Below the pieces are notes generated by a model. The model saw only the letters and a program-made list of their open reading frames with translations. It did no database searches and had not been told where the DNA came from. Below are positions 23,183-32,427 of a stretch of DNA of 64,000 nt, in pieces. Within the stretch, counting starts at the first letter, position 1. Each line of letters starts with the position of its first letter. This DNA is from Calvatia gigantea (Eukaryota > Basidiomycota > Agaricomycetes > Agaricales > Lycoperdaceae), in contig JACAAK010000014.1 in NCBI GenBank assembly GCA_025093985.1, positions 930,001 to 994,000 of the forward strand, in the 5' to 3' direction. The translations under genes were made by a program, and so were the position numbers.

Positions 23183-24504
23183 TCATGAGATAAGTTCAAA
23201 ATACCACAGCTGGCTCCCATCCTCTGACTGATCCCAAATCTCAGCATTACAGCCTCTGCCATAGTCAGCCAGATCAAGACATTTTCTACCCTTGGGTACA
23301 GACACCCTGATTGTGCATTTCATTACATACACCCAAAGAAAAAGGGTAATCACATACCTAAATTTGGCAGGTACATGAGGGTTGTTTTTCAACTCAGCCT
23401 TATTCTCTTTCATGACTGACCACCTAAACTCTTGTTGACTAACAACAACTTGGGTGCCATTGGGGTAGTTTCTCTTCCAGGGGTGATAACCCTGAGGCAG
23501 AAGGTAACCACCCGAACGAACACATCTCAACACTGATCCTCCATGATCCTGGTAGAGATCCCACTAACAATCATAGTATAAGCATCATCACTATGATAGT
23601 GTGAGGATAAGAAAGCCTTGCCTTCTGGTTTTCACTCCCATGTGATTGAAAGCCAATTACTGCAAAATCAGTCTTTACGTGCTTTGCATTCTCAACAAAA
23701 AGTGCAAATAACATACCTGTATAATTATCATTACCAGAAAGATCAAGGACACGGTGGATTTTCTTGACGTTAGTTAACTTGTAGCGGTGGCCAGACTGCA
23801 AATCGCGCACAAACGCCACTGGAATATCAAGTATCATGAATGAACTGGTCACACAGGCACAGTTGTGAGCTACCACGGTTAAAATACCAGAGCTGTCTTT
23901 CATCCTGTGAGTTACCACGAACTTCGATGTTGGGATCCTCGGACCCGCCACGAAACGGGAGATGGAGACTTTTCCTAGAGTCCAGTAAAGACACCCTAGT
24001 TACCTGTATGGTCGCTGCACTGAGAAAGCGGGATGTTTACCATACCTAAACTTAGTGGGCACATCAGGGTTGCCGTCTAACTCAGCACCGTTCTCCTTTG
24101 AAATATGCCATCTGGATGGTTGGTGACTGCCAACGACTTTGGTGCCATCTGGACAATCCTTCTGAGGTTGGTAACCATCGAGGCCGATATACTCGGCGGT
24201 GAGAAGGCTCCTCATTGTCCACCCCGTACCATCTTGGTGGAGGAGCCACTGCGGGAAGTCACATTAATGTTATCACCACAACAATGCGGGGCGGAGATTC
24301 TTGCCTTTTGGTTGCATCCGCCGTGGAATCCGTAACCGAGGACTACAAAACCCATACATATCTATAAAGGGATACCAGGGAGAAACCTTACTAGAAGGAC
24401 GCACTTGAATGCCAGTCAGAGCCGGAAAGATCAATAACGAGACGGGGGTTCTCAACGCTGAAAAGAACATAGCAGCAGCCAGACTGAACATCTCGGACAC
24501 GCAT
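23183..24504 (-). CDS. Two-domain ricin-B (beta-trefoil) lectin-like protein, copy A
   Basis: Eight minus-strand exons give about 310 residues as two repeats of roughly 155 residues with the same exon pattern. Domain 1 runs from VRDVQSGCCYVLFS and IDLSGSDWHS through LGYGFHGGCNQK, GTGWTMRSLLTAEYIGLDGY and PSRWHISKEN to NIEVRGNSQDERQLWYF. Domain 2 runs from AFVRDLQSGHRYKLTNVK and LDLSGNDNYT through IGFQSHGSENQK and GGYLLPQGYHPWKRNYP to LADYGRGCNAEIWDQ and SQLWYFELIS. The DLSG, NQ-x-W and QLWYF positions are typical of fungal CBM13/ricin-B lectins that bind glycans. The domains join in frame across a 60-base intron near 23816-23875. Two introns appear to use GC donors. No signal peptide is seen, suggesting a cytosolic protein. 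The ATG at 24504 is chosen because copies A and B lose alignment in frame above it. Confidence 0.75.
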
Positions 24505-25185
24505 ATCGATGAGCGGTGACTTGGAGTGGCAATCAAAGATGCTTCCCAACCTATACGTGTTTTATGCAACTTCGGCGTCTGGGATCGGGACGGGTCACCA
24601 CGGATAGGGCAAGAGCAACTCACTTCAAACATTCAACACGGGTTAGGGCTTAAAGTGCCCTCCCAGTTCATTTACTGACCTGATGATAGTTTGTTACCTT
24701 TGTCATTCATTTCGTCTCTGGATTACCACGGGCGGATGGTCGCTCTATATCCCTGAAGTGGGGCGTATCATTAAATCAACAAGAAGAGTGACACTCCGAT
24801 TTCAGGTGTCGGGTAAAGCGACCATTTTGCTTCCCGCGTCTTTATCCCCTCGACGGCGGCGGCATCTTTTGTGCGGGGAGGGCGCATGCCTACAGCACCG
24901 TTTGGGGAATGAGCATGATGCCGACCGATCATTGTGGTAATTCACGTGGACCTTCTTGGATGGTCTCTTTGTCCCCCCCCCCTGCTGTGCTAACGATACT
25001 TTGACTATCTGACTATCTGGCTCGATATATGTCATTGATGCAAGTCCTCAATCGAGACGATAAACGACAGGTTATTGCACGGCCACCGGACGGGTTGACT
25101 TCGCATATATATTAGTCTGCAACGTATGGTCATCGTGGTTCTCCCATCTATCTCTACAACTTCCCACAAGCATTGAAGGCTGTCA
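24505..25185. other. Divergent region between lectin A and AlkB-like copy A
   Basis: Non-coding spacer that aligns with 28783-29457 of unit B. Short minus-strand frames occur in both copies, but their frames are not kept equally, so I read this as promoter DNA. It includes a C-run at about 24974-24983. Confidence 0.5.
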
Positions 25186-26390
25186 TCACAAAACAATATC
25201 CACCACCCTCTCAAGCAATACTGGTCCCCAGAGGATCCCCAAACCCTCGAACAGGCCGCCACACACCGCCCAACTCGTAGACTCACAGAAAGCGCTCGGT
25301 ACCGGCGGAGATCGCGTTTGTGTACGACTTGCTACCCCCTGGAATCGCGGAGGATTCATACGTGAAATTGATTGAGGAAGTGGAGTGGATTAGAATGATA
25401 CACCGCGGTACGGTGGTTCACCAAGATATTCCACGCCAACCATTAATTCCAACCGGTTCGTAGGGTGTGGAGTGCTGAGGTTGGTCGCACAGCAAGGGGA
25501 GATTTCAGATCAAGACGGGAGGTGCGTTAACCTCGTTACATCGGAACTCTTTGTTGAAGGAACGGACGAACAGCTGGTTACCCAATTTATCATCACCCAG
25601 CGGACGAATCACCTCCTTTGCTACCGTTCTCGCCCACAGTCCAACTCATCCGCAAACACGTCCAAAAAGTAAAATCCGCTTCCCTCATCCCGTTCTGCCC
25701 GGGCCTGTTGTTATGTTCAGGTCCTGAGCCACCCAGTGAATCACGTCCTAATCCAACACTACTGCACCAGGGCAGACTACATCTCTGACCACTCTGACAA
25801 ACAATCGACATAGTCTGGACCTCATTCATCGTCAACGTTAGTCTCGGTGCGCAGCGCGTTATGACTCTACGTCTAAAGAAAGACTCATGACAAGACCTTG
25901 AGAGAACAAGAACGACTTGGTAAGACGAGTCTTCTGCTGACAGTGATCCTGCATAACCTCAATCAGCTCCTCATGTCTAGCCGCCTCCTCGCACGGCACA
26001 ACGCATTCCTCTACCCGATAATCCCCTCACCATCCTAGGCCCTGAAACGAACAAGAGATGGTTACATGGGATATCGATAGACAAGCGCCCATTGTCAATC
26101 AAGTCCCCTACCGAATAAGTTTACGACGGCGGACGTATCAGCCTGACGCTCCGTTTGATCGGCACCTTCATCAATCCCACCAGTGAGACCATCCGGGGTA
26201 TCGATGCGGGGGGCAAGACGCGCGAGTATGCAAGAAACATTCTGGACGGTACTACTAAGGAAGGAAAGAAAGATACGGAGAACATAACTTGGGCTTTTGG
26301 TGAGGAGAATCAAGACATTGAGTTCGATTGGGAAAGGTGGTGTGGAGGGGGATTGGATGTATCGCATTTCAAGAGTGTACGTTAACGCCC
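25186..26390 (+). pseudogene. AlkB-like 2-oxoglutarate/Fe(II) dioxygenase, copy A (broken)
   Basis: This aligns along its length with the intact copy at 29458-30641. The start codon is changed from ATG to ATA, an extra base shifts the frame in exon 1 near 25300, and one A is missing before the segment after the HSD motif near 25800. The splice acceptor before the third exon is altered. In-frame stops follow, including one just after the conserved block that reads LRLKKD in copy B. One arginine-region residue differs from copy B (RISLTLR instead of RISLTFR). It cannot make the full protein and is described as a decayed duplicate. Confidence 0.8.
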
Positions 26391-26904
26391 GGCACCACGG
26401 TTCTCGGTTCAATCACGAGGGAGCTTCTCTCGCTATCAACAGCGCAGAGTATGTTGGGGAACACGCTCCTTGTATCCGATGTTACTTTTTGGAACCGGCC
26501 GTGGTTATGATCAAGTCAGTGGAGCCATGGCAACTCACATCGCAGACTAGATACGAAGCCAAGCCGTCGGATGACTGGAATCATTGTCGTTTGTCACCGT
26601 CGTGCATTAAATGTCGTTCAGTGTGTCGAGTCGATACTAATCAGATCTTCGGGTGTACACCAGTAGATTACCAATGCACGGTATCAATCCAACAATTTAT
26701 CTGCTCGTCCTTCTTTTCCTAACAAACCACAACCCATCCAAGTACCCACCTAACCCCCAGCCACAGCAACCAGGGAATAATGTCCGCCGCCCACCTGGCA
26801 GCCGCGATCAATCAGCGCAAGAGGCAGATACCGAAAGTCCTGGACGATACAAAAGGCAAGAAATGTAGGGGGAGCTCGATTTGGGCCTTTGACGAGAACT
26901 AGAT
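26391..26904. other. Spacer between duplication units
   Basis: No gene. Holds the short dioxygenase 3' fragment at 26790-26900 (listed separately), directly before the GPI13 fragment of unit B. Confidence 0.5.
26790..26900 (+). pseudogene. Fragment of an AlkB-like gene 3' end
   Basis: GCAAGAGGCAGATACC and GATTTGGGCCTTTGACGAGA occur here and again, almost identically, at about 38525-38610. Both resemble the 3' coding region of the dioxygenase at 30495-30600 (GGAAAGAAAGATGCGG, GGGCTTTTGGTGAGGAGAA). The frame is broken. It is a third, degraded copy of that 3' end. Confidence 0.55.
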
Positions 26905-27371
26905 CCAGGGTTCTATTGCACAGGCGTGCAAGAGGAACTTTATTCGGTGGTTGGAAATGCTCACCTGGGTCATCGTTCTTGTCCCCTGTCAACACACCCC
27001 AAACAAAAGCCACACTGACACCGACACTAACGCCGGAGACTAACAAAACAAGGGATGGCAACGGGAAACTGGGGAAGGCGTTAAATATTCAGCGCCGACT
27101 TAAACACTTCTCATTCAACTATACTTCCTCGCGCCTCTCCTAGTGACGTCCTTGAGCATGGCGATTTTGAGGAGGTACCTGATGGTGCAGAAGGTATCCA
27201 AACTTCGTGCCAAGGCTCATGGCTGCGGCTACTGAATTAGAAGTAGTGAATCTAGGGATGTTGGTTGCGTGGTGGTGGGGTGAGTATCCTATGATTGAGA
27301 GGGTGGTCGAGAGGGCCAGAACCGGTACTTGGGTGATTGGGATTGGCTCGGGGAAGGAGAAGAATGAGTAG
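26905..27371 (+). pseudogene. GPI13 3'-terminal fragment (unit B)
   Basis: Collinear with 22370-22822 of GPI13. It keeps recognisable words such as CTTCTCATTCAACT, GACGTCCTTGAGC and GGATGTTGGTTGCGTGG, and the same final stretch ending at a TAG. Indels and stop codons destroy the frame, and nothing upstream of the last 450 bp of the gene is present. It marks the left border of duplication unit B. Confidence 0.8.
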
Positions 27372-27460
27372 ATATATATTATTAGACTTAGTATCTTTAC
27401 TTTGGTTCTGTGTACCAATAGGTTACACCAATGGAACACAATGAAAGGTTGGAAACATGA

Positions 27461-28782
27461 TCATGAGATAAGTTCAAAGTACCACAATTGGCTCCCATCC
27501 TCTGATTGATCCCAAATTTCAGCATTACAGCCTTTGCCATAGTCAGCAAGATCAAGACATTTTCTACTCTTGGGTACAGATAACCTGAGTATGTATTTCA
27601 TTATAAACACTCAAAGAAAAAGGGCAATCACACACCTAAACTTAGCAGGTACATGGGAGTTGTTTGTCAACTCAGCTTCATTCTCTTTCATACATGACCA
27701 CCTGAACTCTTGTTGACTAGCAACAACCTGAGTGCCATTGGGATAGTTTCTCTTCCAAGGGTGATAACCCTGAGGTAGAAGGTAACCACCCGAATGGACG
27801 CATCTCAACATTGATCCTCCACGATCTTGGTAGAGATCCCACTAACAATCATATCAACACCATCACTACAATAATGTGAAGGTCAGAGGGCCTTACCCGC
27901 TGGTTTCCATCTTCGTGTGATTGAAAGCCAATTACTACAAAATCAGTCTCTACATGTCTTGTGTTCTCAGAAAAATGTCCAAAAAACATACCCGTGTGAT
28001 TATCACCACCAGAAAGATCAAGGGCACGGTGGAATTGCTTGACATTAGTTAACTTGTAACGGTAGCCAGACTGTAGATCGCGCACGAAGGCCACTGGAAT
28101 ATCAGGTGTCATGAATGAATTGATCGGACAACCACAACTGTGACTGTGAGCTACCGCGGTTGATATACCAGAGTTGTCGTTCATCCTGTGAGTTGTCACA
28201 AATCTCGATGTTGGGAGCCCCCGGGCCACGATGGTACGGGAGATGGAGACTCTTCCTGGCGTCCAGTAAAGACACCCTGATCGCTTGTTAGGGCACCGCA
28301 CTGAGAAAGCGGGATGTTCACCATACCTAAACTTAGCGGGCACACCAGGGTTGCCGCTTAATTCAGCATCATTTTCCTTTGAGATCTGCCACCTGGATGG
28401 TTGGCTACTGCCAATGACCTTAGTGCCATCCAGGTAATCCTTCTGCGACCGGTAGCCATCGGGGCCAGCATATCCAGCGGTGAGAAGACTCCTCATTGTC
28501 CACCCTGTACCATCTTGGTGGAACAACCACTGGGAATCACGTTAATGTCATCAACACGACAATGCGAGGAGGAGATTCTTGCCTTCTGATTGCATGAGTC
28601 ATGGAACTCGTAACCGAGGACTACAAAACACGCGTTCATTATAAGGGGGTACCTAGGGAGGAACCTCGCTGGAAGGACGCACTCGAATGCCAGTCAGCGC
28701 CAGAAAGATCAAAAACGAGACGGGGGTTCTTGACGCTGAACAGAACGTAGCAGCAGCCAGATTGAACTTCTCGAACACGCAT
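27461..28782 (-). CDS. Two-domain ricin-B (beta-trefoil) lectin-like protein, copy B
   Basis: Duplicate of the lectin at 23183-24504 with the same eight-exon layout and about 310 residues. Domain 1 reads VREVQSGCCYVLFSVKNP, DLSGADWHS, LGYEFHDSCNQK, GTGWTMRSLLTAGYAGPDGY, PSRWQISKEN, VSLLDARKSLHLPYHRGPGA and SQDERQLWYI. Domain 2 reads AFVRDLQSGYRYKLTNVK, LDLSGGDNHT, IGFQSHEDGNQ, GGYLLPQGYHPWKRNYP, RKCLDLADYGKGCNAEIW and the QLWYF end. All junctions keep phase. The domains join across a 62-base intron. It is divergent from the intact AlkB-like gene with 675 bp between starts. The glycan target is unknown and no secretion signal is seen. The frame appears open, so this copy may be functional. Confidence 0.75.
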
Positions 28783-29457
28783 GTCGATGAGTGGTGAGTG
28801 GCAATGAAAGATGTTCTCAACCTATTTGCGTTTTAAGCAACGTCGACGTATGGGATCAGGACAAAGTCACCACGGATGGGGTAAGAGCATCGCGTGCCAA
28901 GCACGTGTTAGAATTAAAAACGTCCTCCCGATTTACTTGCTGACCTAATATTAGTATGTTACCTATGTCATTCATCCGTCTGTGGATCACATGGATGGAT
29001 GGTCGCTCTGTATCCCCGTCGTGGGGCGTATCGTTAAATCAGCAAGAACTGTGATATTTTGATTTCAGTTGTCGGGTAAAGCGACCATTTCGCTCCCTGT
29101 GTCTTCATACTCTTTACGACGGCGGCGTCTTTTGTGTGGGGAGGAGGAATACATCCAGCACTGTTTGGGGAATGAACATGGTGCGGACCGATCACTGTCG
29201 TGATTTACGTGGAGACCTTCATGGATAGTCTGTTTGTCCCTCTCCCCTGTTGTGCTAACGATACTTCGACTATCTGACTCGACATATGTCATTGATGCAA
29301 ATCTTTGATCGCGACGACAACCGACAGGTCGTTGCACAGCCATCTTGGCTTCATATATATATTTAGTCTGCAACTTATGAGTATCGCGGCTCTTTCTGGT
29401 TTTGTGCGCTCGGCGCATCCAATTTATCAGGAGCACCGGGGAAACCGTCACAAATCA
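28783..29457. other. Divergent region between lectin B and AlkB-like copy B
   Basis: Non-coding spacer matching 24505-25185. A TATATATATATT tract near 29350 lies about 100 bp upstream of the dioxygenase ATG and may be its TATA element; the matching TATATATATT in unit A is near 25105. Confidence 0.45.
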
Positions 29458-30641
29458 ATGTCCACCACCCTCTCAAGCGATACTGGTCCCCAGAAGATCC
29501 CCAAACCCTCAAACAGGCCACCGCACACCGCCCAGCTCGTGGACTCACAAGAAGCACTCGGTGCTGGCGATTCGCGTGTTGTGTATGACTTATTGGCCCC
29601 TGAAACTGCGGAGGATGCATATGTGAAGTTGGTGGAGGAAGTCGAGTGGATTAGGATGATACACCGTGGTACGGTGTCAACCAAAATATTCCATGTTTAT
29701 CACTGATTCCAACTGATCTGTAGGGGGTGAAGTACCAAGGCTGGTCGCGCAACAAGGGGAGATTTTAGACCAAGACGGGAGGTGCGTTAGCCTCGTTATA
29801 CTGTAACTCGATGTTAAAAAACCGATGAACAACTAGTTACCCAATTTATCGTCACCCAGCGGACGAATCACCTCCCTTGCTACCGTTTTCGCCCACAGTC
29901 CAACTCATTCGCGAACATGTCCAAAGGGTAAAACCCCCTTCCCTTATTCCGTTCTGTCCAGGTCTGATGCATTACATTTAGGTCCTGAACCACCCGGTGA
30001 ACCATGTCCTAATTCAACACTACCGCACTGGGGCAGACTACATCTCTGACCACTCTGACAAAACAATCGACATCGTTCGGAACTCATTTATCGTTAACGT
30101 TAGTCTCGGTGCACAACGCGTTATGACTCTACGTCTAAAGAAGGACAAATCCTTGAGAGAGCAAGAACGACTTGGCAGAACCGAGTCCCCAGTGGACAGT
30201 GATTCCGTACAACCTGATCCGATTCCTCATGTCCAGCCACCCCCTCGACCAACACAACGCATTCCTCTACCTGACAATTCCCTCTTCGTCCTAGGCCTTG
30301 AAACGAACAAGAGATGGCTACATGGGATATCGACAGACAAGCGCCCACTGTCAATTAAGTCCCCTATTGAACAAGTTCATGACGGCGGGCGTATCAGCTT
30401 GACGTTCCGTTGGATCGGCACGTTCATAAATCCCACAGATAGGACTATCTGGGGTATTGGTGCGAGAGGCAAGACGCGCGAGGATGCAAGAAACATTCTG
30501 GACGATACTACTGAGGAAGGAAAGAAAGATGCGGAGAACTTAATCCGGGCTTTTGGTGAGGAGAATCAAGACATTGAGTTCGATTGGGAAAGGTGGTGTG
30601 GAGGGGGATTCGATGTATTGCATTTCAAGAGTGTAAATTAA
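29458..30641 (+). CDS. AlkB-like 2-oxoglutarate/Fe(II) dioxygenase, intact copy B
   Basis: Four exons (29458-29668, 29724-29781, 29837-29927, 29982-30641) join in phase to 339 residues. The iron-binding triad is visible: His and Asp in YISDHSDKT and the distal His in KRWLHGIS. The 2-oxoglutarate-binding arginine pattern is RISLTFR. Further AlkB-type blocks are YDLLAPETAEDAYVKLVEEV near the N-terminus, YRHPADESPPLLPFSP, and VLIQHYRTGADYI with SLGAQRVMTLRLKK in the core. The family oxidatively removes alkyl groups from nucleic acids, or occasionally proteins; the substrate here is unknown. The C-terminal 70 residues are charged and not part of the core. The gene is the surviving member of a duplicated pair. 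An apparent stop at 29979-29981 lies inside a 54-bp intron. Confidence 0.85.
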
Positions 30642-31279
30642 CGCTCGCACCAATGATGACGCGGGATGGTGATCGGAAAGAAGTTGACTGGGAAAAAGTT
30701 AACTTGGTAGATAATATAGATGCATTATGGGGTGCGACGTGCCTGACAACCTTGCACGTCTGTCCTCTGGCAGCCAAGGGCGCTGGAAGTGTACCAGAAA
30801 TCAATACGTCGGCGAGAAACGAGCATGACGATCACGCAGATTTTTCCTATGACGAACTTGTCTAAGTGAACACAACTCACGCCACGATTCTTCGCCAACC
30901 TCCCTCGCATAGTCCCCGAGGGCTGGAAGAACAGTAAATTAATTGCCATCGCATTTCGCCGCGGCACTTGGGTGCAGTCCGCGAGGAGATCCTTGTCCGT
31001 AAATGTCGCGAACCCCTCCCCGGATCGGTGATTGTTTTTTTGCACGGTTATCCCTCCTGATTTGACTTCTTCAAGAGCGTGATTTACCGAGTAGTACCAC
31101 CCTAATGTATGGGTAGGTAGGCGTCCTCGGAGATGTGATGTGGGCCCCTACACAGGTCGTAGGCATAAGTGGCGAATAGTCCACATATATGATGATTCAA
31201 TATTCAACGGCCGTAATGCTATTAACCTATCGCTTGCTCGAGCCTGAACCCATGTTATGGGAAGGCAATGCGCAAAAAT

Positions 31280-31470
31280 GGAAACTTGAACATTAATTAC
31301 CTGTGGTTGTAGAAGCACATTTATACTCATATCTATTCCCATCTACTGGTGTGGAAGCTTCTGAATCATATCACTGCTGACTCATTCTTCCGTCCACAAG
31401 GTGTTATTCTTGGGAGGCAGCTGGGCTTACATGTGGGTCCCTTCATAAAGCAAACTGACTAACTTCGGTA
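31280..31470 (+). pseudogene. Decayed cytochrome P450 3' fragment
   Basis: The stretch lines up with 34570-34705 of the complete P450. CTATTCCCATCT near 31335 matches ATATTCCCATCT just before an intron. ATTCTTGGGAGGCAGC with GGGCTTACATGTGGGT near 31412 matches ATTCTTGGGCGGAAGC with GTGCTTGCATGTAGGT, the exon encoding the haem-binding loop plus its donor site. The region between matches in spacing. Here the conserved arginine codon is replaced by tryptophan (GGSWAY), so a haem site could not form. It is a remnant of a duplicated P450. Confidence 0.55.
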
Positions 31471-32372
31471 ACGGGTAATCCTTTAGCGTTATTCGCAAAC
31501 AAATTTACAGAATGCTAGTCCTCTTCACAGAACATCATACGCTGTGGCTGTCTATTCTTGCGTCCTCATACTTTCATGGTACCAACTCGTATTTCATCGC
31601 ATCCCGTCCTTGATTTGCCGATGAAGTACCCCAGTGATGTCCGGTGACCTGCTATCAATGTGCTACGAAGAAAGTCCTGTTGCGCTCAAAGGATACAAAC
31701 TCTTCAAAAAGCCGAAAGAGCCCTCCTTTCTTTAATAAGCTAGTACACGCTTAGATGAACAAGGCAGCATTGATTTCTTCCTATTTGAAAACCTGACTGC
31801 TGGATGCTGACGTCAAACTGCCGATCATGCGGGAAGTTGGTCCGGTCGTAGGATTCGTAGTGACCACGAACGGTTGGTACCACTAACCACAGATGACGAA
31901 CGCCACGAAGCAACATGCGAAAATGTGCGTCCGAAAACAGATCATTCAATCCCAAATTTGTCCCAGCATCAACATTTAGATCTTCTTGTTCTGAGCAAGG
32001 TCGTTTGCTTCTACCGCCCTTGAAACTTGTGCGGAACTATAACATCGGGAAAGCGACCGCAGGAGACAATCGCTTGGTTAGTATACCCCAAAAGCCTACT
32101 GCCGAAGCAGTCAGACATGAATATATGGATCCTCATGCATAAAAGTGTGGTGTGTGGCGAAAGCGGGACGGTTCAAACGTTCAATCGCCAGGTCACACGC
32201 TGTCCTTCGAGAAGCGAGGTACCTCCCCGTGACGCTTGAACCCGGGCGAGATTCTGCGAAGCAATTACAGAATGATTCACCGACGATGACTATCGGAACT
32301 TGCTCACGTACCTGATCACTTGTCAGCTAGGCAGGTGCGCCTTGGAGCCATTTCCGGTACGCTTAACCGCTG

Positions 32373-32380
32373 TATAAAAA
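32373..32380 (+). promoter_or_regulatory. TATA box (TATAAAAA) of the P450 gene
   Basis: TATAAAAA lies 48-55 bp before the P450 start codon at 32428, a common distance in fungal genes with short leaders. Confidence 0.5.
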
Positions 32381-32427
32381 GGCGTTTCTGGGGCCCCAGT
32401 GGTGCCACCTGCAGTTTCAATTTACTA

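Larger units (their letters stand above)
22400..30645. repeat. Tandem segmental duplication: GPI13 3' end + lectin + AlkB-like gene
   Basis: Two head-to-tail units are visible. Unit A (about 22400-26390) carries the true 3' end of GPI13, a minus-strand lectin and a plus-strand AlkB-like pseudogene. Unit B (about 26905-30645) repeats this order and orientation: a GPI13 fragment, a lectin and an intact AlkB-like gene. Matching landmarks are offset by about 4.3-4.6 kb (lectin stop 23183 versus 27461; lectin ATG 24504 versus 28782). Intergenic parts also match, for example 24790-25040 with 29060-29300. Substitutions and small indels throughout show that the duplication is not recent. No terminal repeats or transposase were seen at the boundaries. 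Confidence 0.85.
30642..32427. other. Intergenic region with a P450 relic
   Basis: About 1.8 kb without an intact gene. It contains the P450-like fragment at 31280-31470 and the TATA box of the complete P450 gene at 32373-32380, both listed separately. Nothing else was recognised. Confidence 0.45.

Noticed and set aside
23827..23837. Lectin domains 1 and 2 as two overlapping genes
   Set aside because: Both copies allow a 60-62 base intron that joins the domains in frame, a simpler reading than two genes overlapping by 11 bases.
24802..25035. Minus-strand frame also present at 29065-29451
   Set aside because: Present in both duplication units only because the DNA is duplicated; indels between copies do not respect the frame, so it is treated as spacer.
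29979..29981. In-frame TAG inside the intact dioxygenase gene
   Set aside because: It lies inside a well-formed 54-bp GT-AG intron (29928-29981) whose removal keeps phase 0 and joins two conserved blocks.
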